Below, in pieces: positions 1 through 7,638 of a stretch of 13,524 bases of DNA (positions are counted from its first letter, which is position 1; each line of letters starts with the position of its first letter). Both the position numbers and the translations under genes were made by a program. Source of the DNA: Cycloclasticus sp. (GTDB lineage Bacteria > Pseudomonadota > Gammaproteobacteria > Methylococcales > Cycloclasticaceae); NCBI GenBank assembly GCA_019090295.1, contig JAHRWG010000307.1, forward strand, positions 1 through 13,524. Reading direction: 5' to 3'. The notes under the pieces are model-generated. The model worked only from the letters and a program-made list of their open reading frames with translations. It did no database searches and was not told the origin of the DNA.

Positions 1-87
1 ACTGCTAAATCAATAGACAAGACTAAGCATGTAGATCCATAGGCAGAGTGCTGACGGACGCGGGTTCGATCCCCGCCGCCTCCACCA
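1..87 (+). ncRNA. ssrA: tmRNA (ssrA), 3' end only
   Basis: This is the 3' portion of transfer-messenger RNA, which rescues stalled ribosomes with SmpB. The 5' part and the tag-coding segment lie outside the window. The sequence shows a T arm (stem GCGGG at 60-64 paired with CCCGC at 72-76, loop TTCGATC), an acceptor strand and an encoded CCA at 85-87. The upstream stretch around 22-34 (GACTAAGCATGTAG-like) resembles the conserved region before the tRNA-like domain in gammaproteobacterial ssrA. An intrinsic terminator follows directly. The ssrA 3' end is a well-known attachment site for integrative elements, which fits the accessory genes downstream. A plain tRNA is less likely because no D arm or anticodon arm can be built in the 60 bases upstream. 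Confidence 0.88.
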
Positions 88-93
88 AATACG

Positions 94-125
94 AAACCCC
101 AACTGTTATCAGTTGGGGTTTTTTA
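94..125 (+). terminator. Intrinsic terminator of ssrA
   Basis: A perfect 11-bp stem (95-105 paired with 110-120, AACCCCAACTG with its complement) closes a TTAT loop and is followed by a T run to 124. It sits 7 bases after the CCA end of the tmRNA, so it is the rho-independent terminator of ssrA. It also insulates the downstream operon from ssrA transcription. Confidence 0.93.
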
Positions 126-529
126 TTGCCTGCGCCCCGCGCTACAGGCCTTGTGTGGCAAGGGTTTACGGACTTCGCACCGTTTTTAATCACGGACTTT
201 TCAAGGCATGTATTCTCTGAATTGCCGAATACTCTCTGTCGCTCTCTCGCCTGCTCAGTGCCGAAGTCCATGACTGGAGAACAGAGAACCCTTTAAAATC
301 AGCAGCTTATTATCGGACTAATCAAAAGGTTTGTTGGGTGAATTGGTTGAGCTGAAGGGAACAAACAAATCTATCTTTATTTAAATAATGAGTTGATAAG
401 TACTTCAATACGAGCGTTCATAGCTGCAAGTCAAGTATCACAAGGCCTGTAACGAAATGACGAAACTCACCCCACTCCCTTACCTGCAAAATCGTTGATG
501 ACTAGGGCAAACCTCCTACCACTTCCTGA
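126..529. other. Non-coding stretch between ssrA and the defence operon
   Basis: I see no convincing gene here on either strand. Short open frames at the left end are shadows of ssrA. Small repeats are present: ACGGACTT occurs directly twice (168-175 and 192-199), and GGACTTCG (170-177) recurs inverted as CGAAGTCC (262-269). In an ssrA-integrated element such short repeats beside the attachment site could be arm-type integrase sites, but that is inference and their length makes chance possible. The stretch from 360 to 400 is AT-rich. A CCTGCAAA at 483-490 resembles half-sites in the operator further downstream. No integrase gene is visible on this side. Confidence 0.6.
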
Positions 530-558
530 TTGTACTGCAAACCGCAATACAGTATATT
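530..558 (+). promoter_or_regulatory. Predicted sigma-70 promoter of the operon
   Basis: A -10-like TATATT (553-558, five of six consensus matches) lies 17 bases after a weak -35-like TTGTAC (530-535). The -10 ends about 34 bases before the preferred start codon of the RHH gene at 592. The promoter is fully embedded in an inverted repeat, as expected for an autoregulated promoter. The -35 match is poor, so the promoter may need derepression or may be intrinsically weak. Confidence 0.55.
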
Positions 559-566
559 GCAGTACA
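531..566. promoter_or_regulatory. Palindromic operator, probably bound by the RHH regulator
   Basis: A perfect 10-bp inverted repeat, TGTACTGCAA (531-540) and TTGCAGTACA (557-566), encloses a second nested inverted repeat, GCAATA (544-549) and TATTGC (555-560). Extra half-site-like elements lie outside it: CTGCAAA at 484-490 and TTTGCAG at 567-573. The repeats cover the predicted -35 and -10. RHH proteins bind tandem short palindromes cooperatively as dimers of dimers, so this layout fits autorepression by the gene that starts at 592. The assignment of the ligand protein is inferred from proximity. Confidence 0.65.
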
Positions 567-591
567 TTTGCAGGCATTTCGGGAGAGTATG

Positions 592-786
592 ATGGCTACC
601 ACCAAAACTGCGACGCTGACTATAAGAGTCGATCCAAACTTGAAGGAGGCGTTGCGCTCAGCAGCTCAAGCGGAGCATCGCTCTATCGCAAACATGATAG
701 AAGTGATGATTCGAGAGCATTGCGAGAAAAACGGTATAGCCATAGAACAATCTCAAGAATCGGACCAACGTGGGGAGCGTTCATAA
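592..786 (+). CDS. Small ribbon-helix-helix (CopG/Arc-type) regulator
   Basis: A 64-residue protein with the RHH layout: an N-terminal beta strand (TKTATLTIRVDPNLK, about residues 3-17) followed by two helices (EALRSAAQAEH and SIANMIEVMIREHCEK), then a polar tail. RHH dimers use the strand to read the major groove. The start at 592 is chosen because GGAG at 582-585 is 6 bases upstream. An ATG at 589 and an in-frame TTG at 568 are also open but badly spaced or non-canonical. The stop codon overlaps the next start as TAATG (784-788), so translation of the ATPase gene is probably coupled to it. It lies just after a palindromic operator, and is therefore likely the operon's autorepressor. An antitoxin role is possible in this fold, but no toxin partner is adjacent. 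Confidence 0.85.
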   Translation: MATTKTATLTIRVDPNLKEALRSAAQAEHRSIANMIEVMIREHCEKNGIAIEQSQESDQRGERS

Positions 787-3700
787 TGATCAAGACGGTT
801 AAACAGGCGTGTCGTTTTAATCCTGTTATTCAGGACTATAGAATGAGCCAGGGAATTGAGAACCTGGCAGATCTAATCACCGACGCCGGTGATGGTAGTG
901 AGTTTTTCTCGCGAAACTTTGTAACTCACGGTATGGAACAACTCTTCCGTGAAGGCATGCTGAGATTGTCAGGCAAATCAGATCAAGCCGTTTTTGAACT
1001 CACCCAAGCCATGGGTGGTGGTAAAACGCACATGATGATCGCCTTGGGCTTACTTGCTAAACATGCTCACTTACGACCAGATGTTCTGCCCGAAGACCTA
1101 AATAACCGATTAGATTTTGGTAATGCACGAATAGCTGCATTTAACGGACGAAACAATCCGGATAATTATATTTGGGGCGAAATTGCCACGCAGCTGGGTG
1201 CTGCCGAAGAAATTAAAGATTATTGGATTAACGGTCCTAAATCTGTCGATCAACAAAAATGGAAAGACATAATCGGTGACACCCCAACACTGATCATGAT
1301 CGATGAGCTACCACCATACTTAGACAACGCCAGTACGCAAGTTTATGGCTCGGGCACACTCGCCAATATGGTTGTCTACAGCTTAAGCGCGTTAATGAGC
1401 GCAGCGTTAGAATTGCCTAATTGCGCTATCGTCATAGCTAATTTATCGGGCAGTTATAAAGCTCAAACAAAAGCACTGACAGACTCAATCTCCAATCTTC
1501 AACAAGAAACCCGACGCCAATCAATGACCATTACCCCGGTACAGCTCTCGGGTAATGAAATATACGAGATTCTTAAAAAGCGCCTTGTCGATGAAATGCC
1601 AGATGAACAGGTCATCAATGACATCGCGGAAGAGTATGCACAGCAAATCAAGAAAGCTGAAGATGGCGGTTACATAATCGCTTCAAGCATTGAACAAATT
1701 GCTGAGCAAGTAAGAGAGACCTACCCATTCCATCCTTCATTTAAACACTTAGTCGCATTATTCAAGGAAAATGAAGGTTTTCGTCAGACACGGGGCCTGA
1801 TGCAGTTCACGGCTCGATTACTCAAAAGCGTCGACCAACGTGAAGCAGATGATGTGTTTTTGATTGGCACACAGCATCTAGATTTAAATGATGAGCAGGT
1901 TAAAGATGAAATTGAAAGAATTTCTCCAAAGCTTGTTCCAGCTGTCACACGAGACATCGCTGACAAAGGTGATGCTATCGCAGAAACAGTCGACGCAGAA
2001 CAAAGCAACGATGCCGCGACTCAGTTAATGACACTATTACTGGCCTCATCACTGTCACGCGCAGTTGGCGGCCGTATCGGCCTATCGGAGAGTGAAATCA
2101 TTGAATTTCTAGCTGCTCCAAATAGAAAGGCCGATGAGTTTCTTGATGCAATACAAAAATTACGTGAGCAAGCCTGGTATCTACATCGTGAAGATCAGCG
2201 CTTCTTTATTAAGGAAACTGAAAACCTTTCTCGCCAAATAGAGCGCAACGCGAAGGAAATCCCACAACCTAAAATTGACCAAGCGCTGATTAATCGACTG
2301 AAAGGCATCCTTCAACCTAGTAGCCGCAACGCCTACCAAGACGTTCAAATCCTGCCTCGAATGAATGAGCTCAAATTAGGCGGCCCTCGCGTACTCATTG
2401 TTATTAAACCCGATGGGAAGGTGCCACCCAGCGAACTCATGAATTTCTTCGAGTTTCAGCAAGAGAAAAATAATTTGCTGGTACTTACCGGGCAAGACAG
2501 CATCATGGCTGATGCTGTAGAAGATCGTCTGCGAGAGCTTTACGCCATTGAGCAAATCAATAAACGTTTGAAAGCCGGTGACACGCTTTATGAAGAAGCT
2601 CGAGACCGATTAGAAGAAGCTGAAGGCCGCTTCACCAAAGCCTTATCTGCCGCCTATAACACCATCTTATTCCCCGGTGTAGATGAGATGGATGGTTCAG
2701 AGCGCTTACTTAAAGTAACCATCGACAATGGCCTGAAAGTCGGCGAAGGCGATCAGTCAGCCGAAGCCCAAATTGAAAAACTAATGGCGGACCCTCGCGC
2801 CAACTACAAACTGGCTGCTGATTTAAAAGACGATTTTGGTCAATTCTTTGCCATGGCCGAATCAGAGCTTTGGCCATCGGGTGCTGGCAACCGTCGCACA
2901 CCATGGAAAGATGTCGTTAATCGTTCCAAGTGCAACCCCGGCTGGCCTTGGATGCCAGGCAGTAGTGGCATGGATACCCTAAAAGCTGAGGCACTTAAGC
3001 AAGGCCGTTGGCGCTTGGGTGAAGATGGTTACATCGAAAAAGGACCATTCCCTAAAGAGAAAACCAGCGTTAACGTGTCATTGCTCAGCACACACCCTGA
3101 CACGGGCGAATCCATTGTTAGTCTCACACCAAGAAACGCGGGTGAAAGCCCCGTAATTCACTACTCAACAAAACCTGAAGTGACAGAGGCCGACCCACAA
3201 GTTGAAGATTTAGAGAGTTTCAGCTCAACAGAAGGCACGCTTTATTTTTCTGTAAGAGACCCAAGCGGAAAGTACGAAGTAGGACCTGCTACTCGATGGG
3301 TAGCAGATTTAAAAATCCGGCACCAAATAGAGCCCTTGGCAGACAAGCGAAAAATCACGCTTCAATGTACGCCCAACGCAGACATGCTTTACACATTGGA
3401 TGGATCTAATCCAAAAGATGGCAAAGCCTATGAAGGGTCATTTGAAATCGGTTCAGATGCTGCGCGTTTGCTGGTTTACGCCAAATCTGGTGAAGCAACC
3501 AAAACCGCCGATTTCCAGATTCCACACAGTGGCGATAAAACCGTTCAAATCGACGATACCAAACCGGCTCGTTTAAACAGCACTAAGCGCGTGCCTCTTG
3601 ATAGTACAGATAAAGTATTTGGCGTAATCAATCGATTCCGAGATCAAGCCTCCACCCAATTCAAGGGGGTTCGGATCGAGATTGGTGAAGGCGAAAATAC

Positions 3701-3917
3701 CGTTGGCATTCGTTTTGGCGAACGTCAAATTACAGCGGCAATGATCGAAAAGACTGTCAATAGCTTGAGAGACTTGCTCAATGAAGCAGATGCCCCAGTC
3801 ACCATTGCGGTGAAAGATGGCATTGAGTTTGAAAATGGCTTCGAAGCGAAAGAATTTGCCAAATTAGTGGGCATTGAGCTTCGCCCTGGTGACATTGCTC
3901 AAGAAGACCTCTCTTAA
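786..3917 (+). CDS. DUF499 P-loop ATPase (COG1483), defence-associated
   Basis: A 1043-residue predicted AAA+-like ATPase. Walker A is AMGGGKTH (K80, T81), in the context ELTQAMGGGKTHMMIALGLL that is typical of DUF499. Walker B is LIMIDE (D173, E174). The C-terminal third is different: around residues 780-910 it shows beta-rich repeats, one with YTLDGSNP (869-876) resembling the Ig-like domain found at the C terminus of chitobiases. The open frame extends upstream to 495, but that stretch is the out-of-frame RHH gene and its operator. The start at 786 has GGGGAG (772-777) 8 bases upstream and overlaps the RHH stop. DUF499 proteins occur in defence islands with DUF1156 methylases, DUF3780 and SNF2 helicases. 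By analogy with BrxC/PglY it may power or license the methylase and nuclease complex, which is inference. It is cytosolic, with no signal peptide or membrane segment. Confidence 0.92.
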   Translation: MIKTVKQACRFNPVIQDYRMSQGIENLADLITDAGDGSEFFSRNFVTHGMEQLFREGMLRLSGKSDQAVFELTQAMGGGKTHMMIALGLLAKHAHLRPDVLPEDLNNRLDFGNARIAAFNGRNNPDNYIWGEIATQLGAAEEIKDYWINGPKSVDQQKWKDIIGDTPTLIMIDELPPYLDNASTQVYGSGTLANMVVYSLSALMSAALELPNCAIVIANLSGSYKAQTKALTDSISNLQQETRRQSMTITPVQLSGNEIYEILKKRLVDEMPDEQVINDIAEEYAQQIKKAEDGGYIIASSIEQIAEQVRETYPFHPSFKHLVALFKENEGFRQTRGLMQFTARLLKSVDQREADDVFLIGTQHLDLNDEQVKDEIERISPKLVPAVTRDIADKGDAIAETVDAEQSNDAATQLMTLLLASSLSRAVGGRIGLSESEIIEFLAAPNRKADEFLDAIQKLREQAWYLHREDQRFFIKETENLSRQIERNAKEIPQPKIDQALINRLKGILQPSSRNAYQDVQILPRMNELKLGGPRVLIVIKPDGKVPPSELMNFFEFQQEKNNLLVLTGQDSIMADAVEDRLRELYAIEQINKRLKAGDTLYEEARDRLEEAEGRFTKALSAAYNTILFPGVDEMDGSERLLKVTIDNGLKVGEGDQSAEAQIEKLMADPRANYKLAADLKDDFGQFFAMAESELWPSGAGNRRTPWKDVVNRSKCNPGWPWMPGSSGMDTLKAEALKQGRWRLGEDGYIEKGPFPKEKTSVNVSLLSTHPDTGESIVSLTPRNAGESPVIHYSTKPEVTEADPQVEDLESFSSTEGTLYFSVRDPSGKYEVGPATRWVADLKIRHQIEPLADKRKITLQCTPNADMLYTLDGSNPKDGKAYEGSFEIGSDAARLLVYAKSGEATKTADFQIPHSGDKTVQIDDTKPARLNSTKRVPLDSTDKVFGVINRFRDQASTQFKGVRIEIGEGENTVGIRFGERQITAAMIEKTVNSLRDLLNEADAPVTIAVKDGIEFENGFEAKEFAKLVGIELRPGDIAQEDLS

Positions 3918-3966
3918 TAAAGACAGAGGCAATCACCGTCGAAGCAGAACTAGCGAGGATAAACTG

Positions 3967-4596
3967 ATGACAAAGGCAACCACAAAAAAAGCAGCGACCA
4001 AATATGCGACGCTTGGCTTTGGCGTGCCCGCGTCCAGCGATCCTCACCACTTTAAAGTCACCATCCCTAAAGCCAATAGCGGCAAGGTACAAATAAGCGA
4101 GTACCTTGGGCTACAAGCGCAAAGCGATGAATTATCAGTCATTGATCGCGTCATCATTGAACGCCCTCGCTGGACCGCGATTCGCGCCGAAGTACAACGC
4201 ACATTCAATGCTCGGTTAAAAAGCCATGGCGTAAAAACAGCCACATGGAAGGTGGGAGAAAACGTCGTTGACCGACTGCTTGGTAAAGAACTTTGTGTGC
4301 TGGCTTGGGCGATTGAAGGTATGGAAATGGATCACATCCCAGTTGCGGTTCGCAACTGGCTGGCGCTTCGCCCTGAAGAGCGTTGGTGGTTATTTGGCAT
4401 GACAGCCATCAGCACTGGCGGAATTAAAGACGGAGATAAGGGTTGGCGATTGGCATTACGGCACGCACTTGGCGATGTTGCTCAAAGTGATCAGCTAAAG
4501 CCCCGAGGCAGAAAGATCGTACCTAATACATTACAGAACGACACTGACCAATATATAGATAGGCCCATGCTCGATCTGTTTGGAGATGAAAATTAA
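3967..4596 (+). CDS. DUF3780 family protein, defence-associated
   Basis: A 209-residue protein recognised as DUF3780 from its FGVPASSDPHHFKVTIPK segment (about residues 17-34) and the core LRPEERWWLFGMTAISTG (about residues 136-153). The family has no known catalytic residues and I see no enzymatic motif. It is almost always found between a DUF499 ATPase and a DUF1156 methylase, as here, which suggests a structural or adaptor subunit. The N terminus is lysine/alanine/threonine-rich (MTKATTKKAATK) and may bind nucleic acid. The ATG at 3967 is preferred over the in-frame ATG at 3874, because the latter lies inside the DUF499 gene while 3967 has GAGG (3955-3958) 8 bases upstream. Its TAA is directly followed by the methylase ATG, a sign of tight co-translation. 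Confidence 0.87.
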   Translation: MTKATTKKAATKYATLGFGVPASSDPHHFKVTIPKANSGKVQISEYLGLQAQSDELSVIDRVIIERPRWTAIRAEVQRTFNARLKSHGVKTATWKVGENVVDRLLGKELCVLAWAIEGMEMDHIPVAVRNWLALRPEERWWLFGMTAISTGGIKDGDKGWRLALRHALGDVAQSDQLKPRGRKIVPNTLQNDTDQYIDRPMLDLFGDEN

Positions 4597-7500
4597 ATGG
4601 CAGAATTAACACCCTTTGCACTGAAAGATGTGCCAGCACTGATTGAAGCAGTATTCCCTGCACAAAAGGTATCTTTTGAAGCTCAACAAGAAAGAACATC
4701 AGTTCAAAGCCAAACTTTGACAGGGCTGGGCTCCTATTGGAAAGGTCGCAAACCGTTAATACTAGTCAGAAGTGTTGTACTTGGATCCTTGCTGCCACAA
4801 ACCGCTGATAATGAAAAAGACCTAGAGATATTTGAAGCCCTAATGGGCTTCGATGATTTAAGTTTAGCGAAACGTGCGATTACGCTGAATTCAATTAAGC
4901 CTACAGATATCATTTCTTCGATAGAATTAAATACCCCTTGGGATTTTTTTACACACAATATTAAGGCTGACGACCCTCAACTTAAGCAAATAGAAGCGTT
5001 AACCGCTCCATTTGATAGTGCGTCAATGGGCCTAAAGCTTAGATGGAGAAGAGATGTAGATCAGACGGATAAGATTCCCTTATTCAGAAAATACCTTGAC
5101 CAATTCCATACGTACGAAGAAAGGTCTTCTCTTTGCAAACGTCCTGAAGAGTGTGATCAAAAGTGGCTCTACCAACATGTATGGCCCAAAGTTAATAAAC
5201 ACCTTTCAAAATATCACATAAATGCTAGCAGTCACCACCAACTCGTTGAGCAATTGGGCATCCTGAAATTCGGTAGAAAACCTCGTGCCGGAGATGTTTT
5301 CTCTGGGGGAGGTTCAATTCCTTTTGAAGCAGCTCGAGTTGGTTGTGATGCATTTGCAAGCGACCTTAACCCTGTTGCTTGCATGTTGACTTGGGGTACA
5401 ACAAGTATCATTGGCGTAGAGCCTGAAGAAAGACTCAAAATCGAGCAAGCACAACAAAAACTAGTAGAAGAAGTTGAAAATGAAATTGATAAGTTAAATA
5501 TTGAAAAAGATTCCGAAGGAAATAGAGCAAAAGCATTTTTATGCTGTTTAGAAGCTCGCTGCCCAGAAACTGGATGGCTTGTTCCATTAATACCAACTCT
5601 TTTAGTATCTAAAGGTAGAAAGGTAATTGCTTATCTTAAGCCTGACTACCCAAACAAACGTTTTCATATTAACTTGAAATCAGGCGTATCCAAAGAGGAG
5701 TTAAAACGGGCGGAAAAAGGCACACTTCAAGATGGTAGCTTACTTTACACTTTAGATGCTAAAACTTATAAAACCCCAATTAAGACATTGCGGGGCGACT
5801 ATAAAGAAGCTGATGGCACTACAAAAAACAGGTTACGAAAATGGAGCAAGCTTGATTTTATGCCCTCTCCTGATGATATTTTTCAAGAGAGAATTTATGC
5901 AATACAATGGATTACTAAAGAAACTGTAGATTTGGGAAGACAAGAAACCTATTTTTCGGCTGTTACTGAGCAGGATATTGAAAGAGAGAGAAAAATTGAG
6001 GCCATTATTCAAGAAAACCTAGAGGAATGGCAAAATGATGGTCTTATTTCTGACTCAGAAATCGAGCCGGGATACAACACAGACCAACCTAAAAGAGAAC
6101 GCGGATGGCAATATTGGCACCATTTATTTACTCCTCGCCAACTGCTAATTGCAAGCGTCGTTAAACAAAAAATAAGAGAGCAAAATCTAGAATTCCAACC
6201 CATTTTGAATCTATCGCTAGCAAAGATGCTTGACTGGTCTAGTAAGCTCTGTCGATACGGAACTGGGGCAGCCAGAGAGTCAATCGCTCAAACATTCTAC
6301 AACCAGGCATACAACACTAATTATTCTTATGGTGTACGTTCTTTTGTGACAGGAAAAAACTATCTTTTCTTAACAAAATCAAATGAGCAAGTTTTTGGAA
6401 AGTTAGAAGTCAAAAATGCTGCTGCAGTTAGCATAACCGATGAATGTGATTTATGGATTACAGATCCCCCATATGCTGACGCAGTAAATTATGATGAGAT
6501 GTCAGAGTTTTTTATTGGCTGGCTACGTAAAAATCCCCCCAAACCCTTTGATGAATGGACCTGGGATTCACGACGCGCATTAGCAATCAAAGGCTCTGGT
6601 GATGATTTCCGCAAAGGCATGGTCAATGCTTATAAAGCGATGGCCGACCACATGCCTGATAATGGCATGCAATGCGTTATGTTCACCCACCAAGATACCG
6701 GCGTATGGTCCGATATGATTGGTATATTCTGGGCTGCAGGATTGCAGGTGGTAGGCGCCTGGTATATCGCTACTGAAACAAGTACCGAGTTAAAAAAAGG
6801 TGGCTATGTTCAAGGCACCGTTATTCTGATGTTACGCAAACGCCCAGCGGGTGAAAATGCGGGCTTTAAACAGCGCTTACTGCCCGCCGTTCGAGCGGAA
6901 GTCAAAAACCAAATTGAAACCATGATGCACCTTAATGGCGAGGTGAAAGATAAGATGGGCGAGCCAGTCTTTAATGATTCTGACTTACAAATGGCAGGTT
7001 ACGCGGCAGCTCTTAAGGTTCTCACATCGTATACCCACATTGGTGGAGAAGATGTCACAACGTTTGCGTTGCGCCCTCGAACCAAAGGTGAAATCACGGT
7101 TGTGGATGAGATCGTTCAACAAGCTGCCGAAGCCGCTAACAGCTTGTTAGTCCCTGAGGGGTTAAGTACGGATACCTGGCAGAAGCTGAGTGGTATTCAA
7201 CGCTTTTATTTACGCATGATGGACATTGAAACCACTGGTGCAGCTAAGCTCGATAATTACCAAAACTTCGCTAAAGCCTTCCGTGTTGAAGACTACTCAC
7301 GAGTCATGGGTAGCATGGCTGCCAACAAAGCTCAATTAAAGCGAATTCCTGAGTTTGCCTCGCGTGACTTAACTGAAAGCAACGAGATCGGCTCAACCTG
7401 GCTTGGGCACCTCATCATTGGCCTGCAACAATTGTTAGCAGAGACAGACCCGCAGGCAGTCATTAGCCAGCTACAAGCCGACTTACCGGACTTCATGGAA

Positions 7501-7623
7501 ATACGCGCGCTACTAATTGATGTGCTCACATTCATCGAAAACAAAGCACCAGAAAAAGAAACTCGAGACGTTGCTGAAGTACTCGGTGCGCGATTGAAAA
7601 ATATGAGAGCGCTAGGGAATTAA
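4597..7623 (+). CDS. DUF1156 adenine-type DNA methyltransferase (COG1743)
   Basis: A 1008-residue amino-methyltransferase. The N terminus has the DUF1156 signature (FPAQKVSFEAQQER, then RKPLILVRSVVLGSLLP, residues 20-67). The AdoMet-binding motif I is DVFSGGGS (233-240), followed by ASDLNPVACML (motif II region). Catalytic motif IV is DPPY (623-626). About 380 residues separate motifs I and IV and include a cysteine-containing segment (CCLEARCPETGW) and probably the target-recognition region, an alpha-group-like order. DPPY is typical of N6-adenine methylases (N4-cytosine less likely). The probable role is to mark self DNA so the partner helicase/nucleases spare it. The start abuts the DUF3780 stop, with GGAG at 4582-4585. 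Base composition is odd: the part up to about 6480 is clearly AT-rich and the last third is GC-richer, suggesting mosaic origin. Confidence 0.92.
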   Translation: MAELTPFALKDVPALIEAVFPAQKVSFEAQQERTSVQSQTLTGLGSYWKGRKPLILVRSVVLGSLLPQTADNEKDLEIFEALMGFDDLSLAKRAITLNSIKPTDIISSIELNTPWDFFTHNIKADDPQLKQIEALTAPFDSASMGLKLRWRRDVDQTDKIPLFRKYLDQFHTYEERSSLCKRPEECDQKWLYQHVWPKVNKHLSKYHINASSHHQLVEQLGILKFGRKPRAGDVFSGGGSIPFEAARVGCDAFASDLNPVACMLTWGTTSIIGVEPEERLKIEQAQQKLVEEVENEIDKLNIEKDSEGNRAKAFLCCLEARCPETGWLVPLIPTLLVSKGRKVIAYLKPDYPNKRFHINLKSGVSKEELKRAEKGTLQDGSLLYTLDAKTYKTPIKTLRGDYKEADGTTKNRLRKWSKLDFMPSPDDIFQERIYAIQWITKETVDLGRQETYFSAVTEQDIERERKIEAIIQENLEEWQNDGLISDSEIEPGYNTDQPKRERGWQYWHHLFTPRQLLIASVVKQKIREQNLEFQPILNLSLAKMLDWSSKLCRYGTGAARESIAQTFYNQAYNTNYSYGVRSFVTGKNYLFLTKSNEQVFGKLEVKNAAAVSITDECDLWITDPPYADAVNYDEMSEFFIGWLRKNPPKPFDEWTWDSRRALAIKGSGDDFRKGMVNAYKAMADHMPDNGMQCVMFTHQDTGVWSDMIGIFWAAGLQVVGAWYIATETSTELKKGGYVQGTVILMLRKRPAGENAGFKQRLLPAVRAEVKNQIETMMHLNGEVKDKMGEPVFNDSDLQMAGYAAALKVLTSYTHIGGEDVTTFALRPRTKGEITVVDEIVQQAAEAANSLLVPEGLSTDTWQKLSGIQRFYLRMMDIETTGAAKLDNYQNFAKAFRVEDYSRVMGSMAANKAQLKRIPEFASRDLTESNEIGSTWLGHLIIGLQQLLAETDPQAVISQLQADLPDFMEIRALLIDVLTFIENKAPEKETRDVAEVLGARLKNMRALGN

Positions 7624-7638
7624 GGGTGTAACTAAACA

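Noticed and set aside
23..271. Minus-strand frame with VEAAGIEPAS-type sequence
   Set aside because: It is antisense to the tmRNA 3' end and its terminator. This well-known false protein arises from T-arm and acceptor sequence of tRNA-like genes.
495..785. N-terminal extension of the DUF499 frame
   Set aside because: It runs over the promoter, operator and RHH gene, has no ribosome-binding site at 495, and the translated stretch looks unlike DUF499 proteins, which start near MIKTVKQACRFNP.
592..786. RHH gene as antitoxin of a toxin-antitoxin pair
   Set aside because: No small toxin gene lies next to it. It leads directly into the large ATPase gene and carries an operator, so a regulator role fits better.
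3874..3966. Upstream extension of the DUF3780 frame
   Set aside because: It overlaps the DUF499 coding end. The ATG at 3967 has a proper Shine-Dalgarno, and similarity to the family starts after it.
4597..7623. Type I restriction-modification (HsdM/HsdS/HsdR)
   Set aside because: The methylase has the DUF1156 N terminus, there is no separate HsdS-like specificity protein, and the helicase is SNF2/PLD rather than HsdR.
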